A DNA stretch of 64,000 bases from Aeromonas diversa CDC 2478-85 (GCF_000819805.1 NZ_CDCE01000034.1:838-64837), one strand, 5' to 3'. Numbered from the stretch's first letter, positions 54,949 through 64,000 are shown. Notes: generated from the letters alone by a model not told the origin. Program-made: numbers and translations.

Positions 54949-55676
54949 CGCGCCTCCGGGCGGTCAAAGGAGACCATGTAGTTGACGTCGACGTTGGCGC
55001 CGAGACGAAAGTCCCCGAGCAGGGGGCGATAGTGCACGCCGCTCATCTGGCGCACCACCAGCTCGCTGGCCTCGGCCATGCGGCACAGCTCGGCCGGGGT
55101 GATGAACTTCTTGTGATCGTGGGTGCCCTTGGGAACCATCTTCATCAGGTACTCGGCACCGACGATCATCATGAGATAAGACTTGGGGTTGCGGTTGATG
55201 GTGGAGATCACCACCCGGCCACCGGGGCGCACCAGGGTGGCGATGGCGCGTAGCACGGAAGCCGGATCGGGCACGTGCTCGAGCATCTCCATGCAGGTGA
55301 CCACGTCATACTGGCCGGCGGCCTCCAGGGCGTGCGCCTCGGCGGTGATCTGTTTGTAAGTGAGCTCGACGCCCTGCTCCAGGGCGTGCAAACGGGCCAC
55401 CGCCAGGGGCTCCTTGCCCATGTCGATGCCGGTCACCACGGCGCCACGGCGGGCCATGCTTTCGGCCAGGATGCCACCACCACAGCCGATATCGAGCACC
55501 TTCTTGCCAAACAGGCCGCCGCACTGGGTGTCGATCCACTCCAGGCGCACCGGATTGATCTGGTGCAGGGGCTTGAATTCGCCCTCCATGTCCCACCAGC
55601 GGGAGGCCACGGCCTCAAACTTGGCGATTTCCGACGGGTCGACGTTACCATTGGTGGCAATCTGTTCAGCGTTCAT
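54945..55676 (-). CDS. ubiG: Ubiquinone biosynthesis O-methyltransferase UbiG
   Basis: A 243-aa SAM-dependent methyltransferase for both O-methylation steps of ubiquinone synthesis. Motif I is [19 protein letters not shown], and [25 protein letters not shown] is the UbiG-specific N-terminus. Start ATG 55676. It is divergent from gyrA, with 161 bp between; gph follows on the same strand with a 4-nt overlap. Confidence 0.96.
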   Translation of the reverse strand: MNAEQIATNGNVDPSEIAKFEAVASRWWDMEGEFKPLHQINPVRLEWIDTQCGGLFGKKVLDIGCGGGILAESMARRGAVVTGIDMGKEPLAVARLHALEQGVELTYKQITAEAHALEAAGQYDVVTCMEMLEHVPDPASVLRAIATLVRPGGRVVISTINRNPKSYLMMIVGAEYLMKMVPKGTHDHKKFITPAELCRMAEASELVVRQMSGVHYRPLLGDFRLGANVDVNYMVSFDRPEAR

Positions 55677-55837
55677 GCGCGCAGCTTCCTCATGGGCATG
55701 TTCTTTTGGTTGGCGGCATTATAACGGACACCCTCTGACAGGCCAGAACCGTTTTTGGCTTAAGGATTTACGCGCCCTGTGTTACCATGACGCGCTGTTT
55801 AAGCCAAAGAACAACTTATTAGGGATTAAGGCTTTCT

Positions 55838-58561
55838 ATGAGCGATCTGGCCAGAGAGATCACGCCGGTCAACATTGAGGAAGAGCTCAAGAGTTCCTAT
55901 CTCGATTACGCCATGAGCGTCATCGTGGGACGAGCCCTGCCGGATGTGCGTGACGGCTTGAAACCGGTTCACCGCCGTGTGCTCTTCGCAATGAACGAGC
56001 TCGGCAACGACTGGAACAAGCCCTACAAGAAATCGGCCCGTGTGGTCGGTGACGTAATCGGTAAGTACCACCCCCACGGCGACAGTGCCGTGTATGACAC
56101 CATTGTCCGCATGGCGCAGGACTTCTCCATGCGCTACATGCTGGTCGACGGCCAGGGCAACTTCGGCTCGGTCGACGGCGACAGCGCCGCCGCCATGCGA
56201 TACACCGAAGTGCGCATGGCGCGCATCTCCCACGAGCTGCTGGCCGATCTCGACAAAGAGACGGTCGAATGGGTGCCCAACTATGACGGCACCGAGCAGA
56301 TCCCGGCCGTGTTGCCGACCAAGGTGCCGAACCTGCTGGTCAACGGCTCCTCCGGTATCGCGGTGGGCATGGCGACCAACATTCCGCCTCACAACCTCAC
56401 CGAGGTGATCAACGGCTGTCTGGCCCTGATCGCGGATGGCAGCATCGGCATCGACGACCTGATGGAGTACATCCCGGGCCCCGATTTCCCCACCGGTGGC
56501 ATCATCAACGGGCGCTCCGGCATCATCCAGGCTTACCGTACCGGTCGTGGCTCCATCTATGTGCGTGCCAAGGCCGAAGTGGAGGTGGACGAGAAGAGCA
56601 GTCGCGAGACCATCATCGTTCACGAGCTCCCCTATCAGGTCAACAAGGCGCGTCTCATCGAGAAGATCGCCGAGCTGGTCAAAGAGAAGAAGATCGAAGG
56701 GATCAGCGCCCTGCGTGACGAGTCCGACAAGGACGGCATGCGGGTCGTGATCGAGATCAAGCGTGGCGAGTCTGGCGAGATTGTGCTGAACAATCTCTAC
56801 AAGCACACCCAGATGCAGACCACCTTCGGTATCAACATGGTGGCGCTGGACAACAACCAGCCCAAGGTGCTCAACCTCAAGGAGATGCTGGAAGCCTTCC
56901 TGCTGCATCGCCGCGAAGTGGTAACCCGCCGCACCGTGTTCGAACTGCGCAAGGCGCGTGACCGGGCCCATATCCTTGAAGGTCTGGCGGTTGCCTTGGC
57001 CAACATCGATCCCATCATCGAGCTCATCCGCCACAGCGCGACCCCGGCCGAGGCGAAAGCCGGCCTGGTGGCCAAGGGCTGGGAGCTCGGCAACGTGGCC
57101 TCCATGCTGGAGAAGGCCGGCGACGACGCCGCTCGTCCCGAGTGGCTGGAGCCCGAGTTTGGTATCCGCGACGGTCATTACTTCCTGACCGAGCAGCAGG
57201 CCCAGGCGATCCTCGATCTGCGTCTGCACAAGCTGACTGGCCTCGAGCACGAGAAGATCCTGGAAGAGTACCAGTCTCTGCTCGATCTCATCGCCGAGCT
57301 GTTGCACATCCTGGCCAGTCCGGAGCGCCTGATGGAGGTGATCCGTGACGAGCTGCTGGCCGTGCGCGAGCAGTACGGTGACGAGCGTCGCACCGAGATC
57401 AGCGCCTCCAGCGCCGAGATCAACATCGAAGATCTGATCACCCCGGAAGACGTAGTGGTGACCCTCTCTCACCAGGGTTACGTCAAGTACCAGCCCCTCT
57501 CCGATTACGAGGCTCAGCGTCGTGGCGGCAAGGGCAAGTCCGCGACCCGTATCAAGGAAGAGGACTTCGTCGAGCGTCTGCTGGTGGCCAACACCCACGA
57601 CACCATCCTGTGCTTCTCTACGCGCGGCAAGGTGTACTGGCTCAAGGTCTACCAGCTGCCGGAGGCGTCCCGTGGCGCCCGCGGTCGTCCCATCATCAAC
57701 CTGCTGCCGCTGGAAGAGGAAGAGCGCATCACCGCCATCCTGCCGGTCAAGGAGTACGATGCGGACAAGTACGTCTTCTTTGCCACCGCCAACGGTACCG
57801 TGAAGAAGACCAGCCTCTCCGATTTCAGTCGTCCGCTCTCCTCCGGGATCCGGGCCATCAACCTGAAGGAAGGGGATGAGCTCATCGGTGTCGACATCAC
57901 CGACGGCAGCAACGAGATCATGCTCTTCTCCGACGCGGGCAAAGTTGTACGCTTCCACGAAGGCAGCGGCCGTGCCGATGACCTGGTGGAAGAGGGTGAC
58001 GAGGCCGAGTCTGATGACGAGGCCGGTGAAGGCGAGAGCAAGGGCGGCAGCTTCAAGGGCGTGCGTCCCATGGGCCGTACCGCGGCCGGTGTGCGCGGCA
58101 TCAAGCTGGGCGCCGGTGACAAGGTGGTCTCCCTCATCGTGCCCCGTGGCGATGGCGCCATCCTCACCGCGACCGAGAATGGCTACGGCAAGCGCACCGC
58201 GCTGGACGAGTATCCGACCAAGAGCCGTGCCACTCAGGGCGTTATCTCCATCAAGGTGGACGATCGCAACGGCAAGGTGATCGATGCTATCCAGGTCGAT
58301 GAAACCGATCAGATCATGCTCATCACCAACGGTGGCACCCTGGTGCGTACCCGGGTGGCGGAAGTGAGCGTCATCGGTCGTAACACCGGCGGCGTGCGTC
58401 TGATCCGTACCGGTGAAGACGAGATCGTGGTCGGCCTGCAGCGGATCGCCGAGAGCGATGACGATGACGAGCTGGTTGCGCTGGGCGAGGACGGTGAGGG
58501 CGTGAGCCCGGCCGCCGATGGCCCGCAAGCCGACTCGGCGACCGATGATAGTGCCGAGTAA
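55838..58561 (+). CDS. gyrA: DNA gyrase subunit A
   Basis: A 907-aa type II topoisomerase subunit that cuts and rejoins DNA with active-site Y122. In the quinolone region [11 protein letters not shown], Ser83 and Asp87 are wild type, so no common resistance change is seen. The C-terminal wrapping domain has the GyrA box QRRGGKG. An acidic insertion (about 712-735, [20 protein letters not shown]) and an acidic tail occur in the C-terminal domain. Start ATG 55838. A terminator follows at 58593. Confidence 0.97.
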   Translation: MSDLAREITPVNIEEELKSSYLDYAMSVIVGRALPDVRDGLKPVHRRVLFAMNELGNDWNKPYKKSARVVGDVIGKYHPHGDSAVYDTIVRMAQDFSMRYMLVDGQGNFGSVDGDSAAAMRYTEVRMARISHELLADLDKETVEWVPNYDGTEQIPAVLPTKVPNLLVNGSSGIAVGMATNIPPHNLTEVINGCLALIADGSIGIDDLMEYIPGPDFPTGGIINGRSGIIQAYRTGRGSIYVRAKAEVEVDEKSSRETIIVHELPYQVNKARLIEKIAELVKEKKIEGISALRDESDKDGMRVVIEIKRGESGEIVLNNLYKHTQMQTTFGINMVALDNNQPKVLNLKEMLEAFLLHRREVVTRRTVFELRKARDRAHILEGLAVALANIDPIIELIRHSATPAEAKAGLVAKGWELGNVASMLEKAGDDAARPEWLEPEFGIRDGHYFLTEQQAQAILDLRLHKLTGLEHEKILEEYQSLLDLIAELLHILASPERLMEVIRDELLAVREQYGDERRTEISASSAEINIEDLITPEDVVVTLSHQGYVKYQPLSDYEAQRRGGKGKSATRIKEEDFVERLLVANTHDTILCFSTRGKVYWLKVYQLPEASRGARGRPIINLLPLEEEERITAILPVKEYDADKYVFFATANGTVKKTSLSDFSRPLSSGIRAINLKEGDELIGVDITDGSNEIMLFSDAGKVVRFHEGSGRADDLVEEGDEAESDDEAGEGESKGGSFKGVRPMGRTAAGVRGIKLGAGDKVVSLIVPRGDGAILTATENGYGKRTALDEYPTKSRATQGVISIKVDDRNGKVIDAIQVDETDQIMLITNGGTLVRTRVAEVSVIGRNTGGVRLIRTGEDEIVVGLQRIAESDDDDELVALGEDGEGVSPAADGPQADSATDDSAE

Positions 58562-58592
58562 GCCCGGTAAAGAGTGCCAGACTGGCACGGTG

Positions 58593-58622
58593 AAAAAGAG
58601 CGCCTGATGGCGCTCTTTTTTT
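58593..58622 (+). terminator. Rho-independent terminator of gyrA
   Basis: Stem AAAAAGAGCGCC / GGCGCTCTTTTT with a TGAT loop, 31 bp after the gyrA stop, with the T-run extending to 58622. Confidence 0.92.
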
Positions 58623-58692
58623 ATGCCGTCATGGGGCTGTCACGGCGGATCGGCACGCTGCTCGATAGCGACCGCCATGAGGAGAAGACGCG

Positions 58693-58812
58693 ATGAGCTG
58701 CTGGATTTTCTGGGATCTGTGGTGCCTGATGTGGGGCGATGAGCCCCGTCCCGAACTGAGCCCCTATGGGGATGAGGCGTCGCGCGGTCAGCGCCTGCGT
58801 GGGGGGCGTTAG
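58693..58812 (+). CDS. Tryptophan-rich small protein candidate (39 aa)
   Basis: ATG at 58693 with GAGGAG 8 nt upstream; the frame ends in TAG at 58810-58812. The product begins MSCWIFWDLWCLMWGDEP: four Trp and two Cys in the first 14 residues, then an acidic/Pro middle and an Arg/Gly-rich tail (RGQRLRGGR). The N-terminus could insert in a membrane. It lies between gyrA's terminator and the convergent radical SAM gene, whose 3' end it overlaps by 4 nt. No family recognised; the good ribosome-binding site and odd composition make it more than a chance ORF. Confidence 0.45.
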   Translation: MSCWIFWDLWCLMWGDEPRPELSPYGDEASRGQRLRGGR

Positions 58813-59849
58813 AAGAGGGTGAGCTGCTCCCCTGGCCGGCGAAACGCATCGAGCCGCAGGGCCAGGCGCGGGGCATCGAGCCCCAGGCGGCGCACCGCCA
58901 GACGAAAGCGCTGGGCGAGCAGGTTGGCAAACTCCCCCTCTCCGCGCATTCGTTCACCAAACTGCGGGCTATTGAGCGCCCCCTCGCGGCTCTGGCGCAG
59001 GATCGAGAGCACCGCCTCACGCCGCCCCGGATAGTGCTCGCCGAGCCAGGTCTCGAACAGGGGTGCGAGCTCGCGGGGCAGGCGCAGCAGGATATAGCCG
59101 GCGCAGTCGGCCCCCGCCGCAGCGGCGCCCTCCAGGATCCGCTCCAGCTCGTGCTCGTTGAGGCGCGGGATCATGGGGGCTGCCAGCACCCCGACCGGAA
59201 TGCCGGCGCGGGTGAGCTGCTCGATCACCCTAAGGCGCCCCTTGCCCGGGGCGGTGCGCGGCTCGAGCCGCTGGCGCAGGGTCTCATCGAGGGTGGTGAC
59301 CGAGACCATGACGCGGCACAGCCCTTCAGCGGCGAGCTCGGCCAGTATGTCCCTATCGCGCAGCACCATGGCGCTCTTGGTGATCAGGGTCACCGGATGG
59401 CCGTGATCGCGCATGACGTTCAGTAACTCGCGGGTGAGCCGCAGCCGCTGCTCGGCGGGTTGGTAGGGATCGGTATTGGCGCCGATGCAGATCACCTCGG
59501 GTTGATAGGCAGGGCGGGCAAACTCGGCGCGCAGCAGCTCGGGGGCGTTGCGTTTGGCGAAGATCCGCGTCTCGAAGTCGAAGCCGGGGGAGAGCTCAAG
59601 GTAGGCGTGGCTGGGGCGGGCGTAGCAGTAGATGCAGCCGTGCTCGCACCCCTGATAGGGATTGATGGAGGCGTTAAAGGGGACGTCTGGTGATCGGTTG
59701 CGGCTGATGATGGTGCGCGCCCCAACTTGACTTATCTGGGTCGTAGGGGATGGACTCACCGTCTCTTGCCACCAACCGTCGTCGACCGCCTCAATGTGCT
59801 GCTGGGTGAAGCGGTGATCCACGTTGCCACTGGCGCCACGTCCGGCCAT
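58809..59849 (-). CDS. Radical SAM protein (PA0069/SplB-like)
   Basis: A 346-aa radical SAM enzyme. The [4Fe-4S] cluster Cys are in GCEHGCIYC (C68, C72, C75). It belongs to the PA0069 group, related to spore photoproduct lyase SplB. Function unproven. The start codon at 59849 lies 13 bp from a perfect LexA box (59863-59878), so SOS control is likely, which hints at a DNA-repair role. Convergent with the tiny Trp-rich ORF. Confidence 0.88.
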   Translation of the reverse strand: MAGRGASGNVDHRFTQQHIEAVDDGWWQETVSPSPTTQISQVGARTIISRNRSPDVPFNASINPYQGCEHGCIYCYARPSHAYLELSPGFDFETRIFAKRNAPELLRAEFARPAYQPEVICIGANTDPYQPAEQRLRLTRELLNVMRDHGHPVTLITKSAMVLRDRDILAELAAEGLCRVMVSVTTLDETLRQRLEPRTAPGKGRLRVIEQLTRAGIPVGVLAAPMIPRLNEHELERILEGAAAAGADCAGYILLRLPRELAPLFETWLGEHYPGRREAVLSILRQSREGALNSPQFGERMRGEGEFANLLAQRFRLAVRRLGLDAPRLALRLDAFRRPGEQLTLF

Positions 59850-59862
59850 AGGGTTACCTTGA

Positions 59863-59878
59863 CTGTATAAATAAACAG
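59863..59878. promoter_or_regulatory. LexA box upstream of the radical SAM gene
   Basis: CTGTATAAATAAACAG fits the CTGT-N8-ACAG consensus exactly with an AT-rich centre. It is 13 bp from the start codon of the radical SAM gene on the minus strand. Confidence 0.85.
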
Positions 59879-59899
59879 TATTCTGGGTAGGTTACCCTG

Positions 59900-59928
59900 A
59901 AAAAGCAAGCGGGCCCAGGGGCCCGCTT
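59900..59928 (-). terminator. Rho-independent terminator of cdd
   Basis: Stem AAGCGGGCCC / GGGCCCGCTT with a two-base loop, and AAAAGC at its left side gives a short T-tract on the minus strand. It follows the cdd stop codon by about 22 bp. Confidence 0.8.
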
Positions 59929-59949
59929 CTGTTCGCGATGGTGAGGGGA

Positions 59950-60831
59950 TCAGATTGCAATGGTCTCGAGGGCGATGCCGCTGACCGCCTTGAGGGCCGA
60001 GCGAGCGCTGTCGACCTGACTGATGAGCCCATCCTTGCTCTCGACCAGCACGGCGCGGCGCAGGGTCGCGAGATCTTCCCCTGCCAGCACGGCGTGGGTA
60101 CAGGCCATCTGCATGGGGGGCAGACTGGGGTTGAAGGCGGCGTTCTCTGCGTAGCGGCCCTCTATGATGCGGCCGTTGGCAAACTCCAGGGCCACCCCGG
60201 CAAACCCTCGGCTGTAGGGGGCATAGCTGCGGTTGGCCGCGGCCAGTGCCGCCAGAGTCAGGGGATCTTCACTCGTGAGGGTGAGACCGTGCTCCTGATG
60301 GCTCATCAGGGCGTCGGTGATCTGCAAGTCGGCCGGCCCGAAAGAGTGTGGCAGGAAGGCCTGTAGCGGGCTGTGGTCATCGGGCAGGGTCACCTTGATC
60401 ACCTTGGCGGTGGTCAGCTCGTTCATAAACTGCCGGCAGTGGCCACAGGGGGTGTAGTTGACGGTGATCTCGCTGATCCCGGTTTCGCCGCCGAGCCAGG
60501 CGTTGGAGATGGCCGACTGCTCGGCATGGATGGAGTGGAACAAACCTTGGCCGGCAAACTCCATATTGGCGCCGAAGTACCAGGCACCGCTCTGGCCGCT
60601 GGCAATCGCCCCTACATAGAAGTTGGAGATGGGGGCCACCGAGCAGGCCGCCGCCAGCGGCAGCAGGGCCAGACGCAGGGCGCGATCCTCCATACCGGTG
60701 GCGAGCTTGAGCGTGGCCACTTGGTCCGGGGTCAGGCGAGCCTGAAAGGAATCCTGATTGAGAATGGGCGCGAGCGCATCTTGCAGCTCGGTGGACAGGT
60801 TACTGAAAGGCTTGGCAAAACGGGGATGCAT
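59950..60831 (-). CDS. cdd: Cytidine deaminase
   Basis: A 293-aa two-domain cytidine deaminase of the E. coli type. The zinc site is H102, C129 and C132 (HAEQSA and PCGHC), with proton-shuttling E104; the C-terminal domain is the inactive second copy. It converts cytidine and deoxycytidine to uridine forms. Start ATG 60831. It follows yohJ-yohK on the same strand, the order known from E. coli. Confidence 0.96.
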   Translation of the reverse strand: MHPRFAKPFSNLSTELQDALAPILNQDSFQARLTPDQVATLKLATGMEDRALRLALLPLAAACSVAPISNFYVGAIASGQSGAWYFGANMEFAGQGLFHSIHAEQSAISNAWLGGETGISEITVNYTPCGHCRQFMNELTTAKVIKVTLPDDHSPLQAFLPHSFGPADLQITDALMSHQEHGLTLTSEDPLTLAALAAANRSYAPYSRGFAGVALEFANGRIIEGRYAENAAFNPSLPPMQMACTHAVLAGEDLATLRRAVLVESKDGLISQVDSARSALKAVSGIALETIAI

Positions 60832-60981
60832 GACTCTTCCTCATGGGCCAATTGGGAGGGCATTGTAGGGAGGTACAAGCGCAAAGAGTGTGAGCGCGAT
60901 CACGAGGCTCGCGCCCGATGGGGTTGAAGGGCCGGACGAAACGTTTGACAGCTTAAAAGTGTGGGCCTCGTCTCACTGCAC

Positions 60982-61671
60982 TCATGCCCCGAAGAGGGCA
61001 GAATAGAGGGCAAAGAGCAGGGGGGCGACGGCGGCCGTCAGGATGCCGCAGACCACCATGGCCAGCGAAGAGAAGGCTCCTTGGGTAAGCCCCTGCTCGG
61101 CGCTGGCGGCCGTGCCGACGGCGTGGGCCGATGCCCCCATGGCGAGCCCCTGGGCCTCGGGGTCGGTGACGCCCAGCATCTTGAGCAGGGGGAAGCCGAT
61201 GATGGCGCCGACCACGCCGACGATGACGACGATGGCGGCCGAGATGGCCGGAATACCGCCGAGGGACTGGCTGACGCTCATGGCCAGCGGCGTCGTAATG
61301 GACTTGGTGGCGACAGAGGCGAGCATGGCGGGATCGGCGTGCAGCAGATGGCCGATCACCAGGGTGGTGCCCACCGAGATCAGGACCGAGAGCAGGCAGC
61401 AGATCACTATGGGTTTAAGCTTGGCCAGGATCTGCCGCGACTGCTGATAGAGTGGCAGTGCCAGGGCGACCACGGCGGGTTCGAGCAGGGCGGTGAGGGG
61501 CGAGGTGCCCCGCTGGTACTGATCGAGCGGTAGCGAGAGCAGCAAGATGAGCACGACGATGACCAGGGTCGGGATCAAGACGGGGTTGATAACGGGCCAG
61601 GGGAGGCGCCGGTAGAGTGCCCGGGTTGTGAAATAGAGGGCCAGAGTCAGGGGCAGGGCAAGCCAGATCAT
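60982..61671 (-). CDS. yohK: LrgB/CidB-family membrane protein YohK
   Basis: A 229-aa protein with about six to seven transmembrane helices and the LrgB signature KSITTPLAMSVSQSLGG, with GASAHAVGTA near the C-terminus. It pairs with YohJ, like LrgA/LrgB of Gram-positives, in export or murein-hydrolase/metabolite control; the exact role in gammaproteobacteria is debated. Start ATG 61671, overlapping the yohJ stop (ATGA). cdd follows after 150 bp. Confidence 0.93.
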   Translation of the reverse strand: MIWLALPLTLALYFTTRALYRRLPWPVINPVLIPTLVIVVLILLLSLPLDQYQRGTSPLTALLEPAVVALALPLYQQSRQILAKLKPIVICCLLSVLISVGTTLVIGHLLHADPAMLASVATKSITTPLAMSVSQSLGGIPAISAAIVVIVGVVGAIIGFPLLKMLGVTDPEAQGLAMGASAHAVGTAASAEQGLTQGAFSSLAMVVCGILTAAVAPLLFALYSALFGA

Positions 61672-62027
61672 TGTTTGTTCATCCTCTGATAGAGGTGGCC
61701 AACGCAGGCCAGGATCAACACTATGCCGCTCAGGATGGCGGTAACGATGAGGGGAAGGGCGCTACGCAGTGGCTCGAGCCAGGCCACCAGACCGACCGCC
61801 ACCGGCACAAACAGCACCCCCATGTGGCGCAGCAGCAGTCCGGCGCCACGCTCGACCCAGCTCAGCCGAACCAGTTGCAGCGAGAGCAGCAGATAGAGGA
61901 TAACCAGTCCTATGATGCTGCCCGGGAAGGCAAAGGGCAGGAGCGCGGATATCCCTTTGCCCAGCATCAGGGCTGCCAGGATCACCAGAAAATCGCGCAG
62001 GTAGCGCATCAGGGTGGGAATGGACAC
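61668..62027 (-). CDS. yohJ: LrgA/CidA-family membrane protein YohJ
   Basis: A 119-aa protein with four transmembrane helices, including ISALLPFAFPGSIIGLVILYLLL (LrgA family, PGSIIG) and LLLRHMGVLFVPVAVGL. Start GTG 62027 (SIPTLMRYLRDF) is chosen because GGGGA lies 5-6 nt upstream; an ATG at 62084 would give an unlikely hydrophilic extension. The 4-nt overlap with yohK points to coupled translation. Confidence 0.88.
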   Translation of the reverse strand: MSIPTLMRYLRDFLVILAALMLGKGISALLPFAFPGSIIGLVILYLLLSLQLVRLSWVERGAGLLLRHMGVLFVPVAVGLVAWLEPLRSALPLIVTAILSGIVLILACVGHLYQRMNKQ

Positions 62028-62143
62028 GTCGGTTCCCCATGAAATGTGAGCAGGCTCGCAGTCTAGCAGAAGCCGCCACTGCAAACAGCAGGCGGGTGAT
62101 AAATAATTTCCAATGAAACAATAAACAAGAATAAGGAGTCTCA

Positions 62144-63844
62144 GTGGGACATTTTCTCTCTTCTCTTCGTCAGTCGGCGGTGACCCAGCTACCGTTGCCG
62201 GGGCTGCTGGTCACACATCAGTGGCAGGAGCGTGAGTGCCGGATTCGCCTCGACAATGTGGGGGGGAGCCAGGTCTGCCCCGATTATTGGTCCCTCTTCG
62301 ATGGCCAGTTTGGCCTGGCCGAAGCGCCCATCTATGGCGAAGGGTTTCAGATGCTGGCCCAGACCCTGGGCACCTGGTCTGCCCCCGAGGCTGTGGGGCG
62401 TTGTCCCGATGCGGGCGATTATCGCATCACCCGTGATCAGGGCTTTCATACCGTCCATAACCTGCTGCTGGTTCAGACACAGGCGGGTTGGTTGTTGCTG
62501 GCGTTTGGCTCGTGCCACCGTTTTGGCGGCGAGTTTCGTCTCTATCCGGACGGGCGGCTACAGATCCTGATGCGCACCGAAGGGCGCGCCCTGATGCCCG
62601 GCCAGTACTGGCTCAGCGAGTCCCTCATCTGCCTCGAAGGGAGTGACAGGGGGGCGCTGCTCAGCGAGCTGGGCCAGCGCTTGGCCCGGGAGCATGGGGG
62701 GCGCGCCGGTCGTCGCCCGAGTGGCTGGTGCTCCTGGTATCACTACTACGCCGAGGTGAGCGAGGCGGATATCCGTGAAAATCTGGCCCAGATGGGCACC
62801 CGTTTCACCGACCTTGAATATGTGCAGATCGACGACGGCTATCAGGCCTTCATGGGGGACTGGCTAGACCCCTCCGAGCGCTTCGCCGGTGGCGTGCCTG
62901 CCCTGGTCGAGGAGATACAAGCCGCCCATCGCAAGCCCGCTCTCTGGGTGGCGCCCTTTATCGCCGAGCCGGGGTCAGCCCTGTTTCGTGACCATCCCGA
63001 CTGGTTTGTGAAAGATGAGCAGGGCCGGCCCCTGGCGGCCGAGCTGGTGACCTATGGCGGCTGGCGCTGCACCCCCTGGTATGTGCTCGACGGCACGCAT
63101 CCCGAGGTTCAGCGCCATCTGGCGTCACTCTTTCGTATCCTGCGTGCGCAGTGGGGGATCGATTACTTCAAGCTCGACGCCAATTTCTGGGGCGCCATCC
63201 ACGGCGGGCATTTTCATGATCCGCTGGCGACCCGGATCGAGGCCTACCGACGTGGCATGGCGGCGGTGCGCCGCGGCGCCGGCGAAGATGCCTTCCTGCT
63301 CGGCTGCAATGCCCCCATCTGGCCGAGCGTTGGGTTGGTCGACGGGATGCGTGTCGGCGACGATGTGGAGCGCAAGGGGACGCGTATCCGTCAGATCGCC
63401 CGTGAACTCTTCTGCCGCGCCTGGCAGGGTGAGCATCTCTGGGCCCTGGATCCGGACTGTGTCTGCCTGCGTGACATTCCCGGCCAACAGGCGAGTGCAC
63501 AAGAGTACGCCTTTCATCTGGCGGCCATGGTGGCCAGTGGCGGCATGATGCTGGCAGGGGATCGCCTGCAGGATCTCGACGAGGGGCAGGCGGCGGCACT
63601 CAGGCAGTTGTTGGTCCTGTGCCAGGGCCATAGCTCACCGGCTCGCTTCGACGATCTCGGGTTTTCACAGGGCGAGATCATGTGGCAGGGGCAGATCCTG
63701 CGTTGCCTCTTCAACTGGTCGAGCGAGCCGCGAGAGATCATGCTGCCGGCCGGCGCCGTGGATTTTTGGGACCATCGCCCTCTGGGCGAGCGGCTTATTC
63801 TCGCGCCCTCGGACGGGCGTGTCGTTTGCTACTCGCTCCGCTAG
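62144..63844 (+). CDS. GH36-like alpha-galactosidase
   Basis: A 566-aa glycoside hydrolase of clan GH-D. WCSWYHYYAEV and LEYVQIDDGYQ are family strands, the nucleophile D345 is in YFKLDANFWG, and the acid/base Asp is in RVGDDVE (D406 or D407). It should cut terminal alpha-galactosyl bonds such as in melibiose and raffinose. No signal peptide, so cytoplasmic. Start GTG 62144 with AAGGAG 8 nt upstream. A terminator follows; the next gene encodes an outer-membrane protein on the other strand. Confidence 0.88.
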   Translation: MGHFLSSLRQSAVTQLPLPGLLVTHQWQERECRIRLDNVGGSQVCPDYWSLFDGQFGLAEAPIYGEGFQMLAQTLGTWSAPEAVGRCPDAGDYRITRDQGFHTVHNLLLVQTQAGWLLLAFGSCHRFGGEFRLYPDGRLQILMRTEGRALMPGQYWLSESLICLEGSDRGALLSELGQRLAREHGGRAGRRPSGWCSWYHYYAEVSEADIRENLAQMGTRFTDLEYVQIDDGYQAFMGDWLDPSERFAGGVPALVEEIQAAHRKPALWVAPFIAEPGSALFRDHPDWFVKDEQGRPLAAELVTYGGWRCTPWYVLDGTHPEVQRHLASLFRILRAQWGIDYFKLDANFWGAIHGGHFHDPLATRIEAYRRGMAAVRRGAGEDAFLLGCNAPIWPSVGLVDGMRVGDDVERKGTRIRQIARELFCRAWQGEHLWALDPDCVCLRDIPGQQASAQEYAFHLAAMVASGGMMLAGDRLQDLDEGQAAALRQLLVLCQGHSSPARFDDLGFSQGEIMWQGQILRCLFNWSSEPREIMLPAGAVDFWDHRPLGERLILAPSDGRVVCYSLR

Positions 63845-63876
63845 TGCATCCCCAATAACCCCATCCCCCAATAACC

Positions 63877-63906
63877 AAGAGAGGCCATAAAGGCCTCTCT
63901 TTTTTG
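63877..63906. terminator. Rho-independent terminator after the GH36 gene
   Basis: Stem AAGAGAGGCC / GGCCTCTCTT, followed by TTTTTT on the plus strand. It also faces the convergent outer-membrane protein gene and may serve both. Confidence 0.88.
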
Positions 63907-63922
63907 TGCGCTGTGCGCTTGG

Positions 63923-64000
63923 TTAGAAGTGCCACTCCATGCCGATGGCGTAGCGGGCGGAGCCATAACCGGGCAGCTCATGGGTCGAGGCGATGGCGCG
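63923..64000 (-). CDS. C-terminus of an outer-membrane beta-barrel protein (partial)
   Basis: Only the last 25 residues are in the window; the gene continues past 64000. The frame ends GYGSARYAIGMEWHF, with alternating hydrophobic residues and a C-terminal Phe, the BAM recognition signature of outer-membrane barrels. Being next to an alpha-galactosidase gene it may be a sugar porin, but that is a guess. Confidence 0.7.
   Translation of the reverse strand, partial: RAIASTHELPGYGSARYAIGMEWHF

Noticed and set aside
55826-58588. 920-codon minus-strand open frame opposite gyrA
   Set aside because: Antisense shadow of the highly conserved gyrA reading frame.

Overview
The window looks like chromosomal DNA of a gammaproteobacterium, most probably Aeromonas. 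This rests on gene content and protein similarity to enterobacterial and vibrio orthologues (yohJ-yohK-cdd synteny, a YtfK-like protein, pheS-pheT-ihfA, rbsDACBKR, gyrA, ubiG, a thiopurine methyltransferase). I ran no database search, so the genus is an inference. No rRNA, tRNA or CRISPR array was recognised.

Positions 1 to about 13,000 are accessory DNA, visibly richer in AT than the rest. Two IS903-group IS5-family elements come first. Each has its own perfect 9-bp target duplication; the first carries a broken transposase and the second an intact one. The second sits just upstream of a four-gene cassette (3061-9670) that is the most interesting part of the window. The cassette encodes a helical-repeat protein, a PD-(D/E)XK-like nuclease with a long helical tail, an ABC/PtuA-like ATPase whose N-terminal half looks like a degenerate Type I (HsdM-like) adenine methyltransferase, and a PtuB-like HNH nuclease. 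Its genes overlap in two pairs (4788-4791 and 8945-8948). I read it as a probable anti-phage system with a Septu-like core plus extra components. It is followed by small orphan genes: a cystatin-like protein, a lipoprotein, an unknown protein and a GNAT acetyltransferase.

From about 13,100 the DNA is GC-rich core genome. Blocks in order: a PhzF protein, a serine hydrolase, an AraC-alkyltransferase fusion, an SDR, an LRR-protein kinase and tpm (13.1-19.4 kb); an M16 protease, sixA, ytfK, two dicarboxylate/amino-acid:cation symporters, a LiuR-like regulator, a thiolase, a degenerate EAL-HDOD protein and two tandem FadL porins (19.6-32.2 kb); LexA-controlled sulA, glgP, pheST and ihfA (32.4-40.2 kb); an unorthodox hybrid kinase with a receiver protein and a GNAT protein, then cobB and a periplasmic protein coupled to a diguanylate cyclase (40.2-48.3 kb); the whole ribose operon (48.3-54.2 kb, minus strand); gph-ubiG, gyrA, a tiny Trp-rich ORF, a radical SAM gene under a LexA box, cdd-yohK-yohJ, a GH36 alpha-galactosidase and the end of an outer-membrane protein gene (54.2-64 kb).

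The core genes serve translation (pheST), nucleoid structure and topology (ihfA, gyrA), quinone synthesis (ubiG), carbon uptake and storage (rbs, glgP, fadL paralogues, GH36), protein deacylation (cobB) and the SOS response (sulA, and apparently the radical SAM gene). Signalling genes are unusually dense: SixA, an EAL-HDOD protein, a hybrid kinase, a receiver protein, a GGDEF protein and an LRR kinase.
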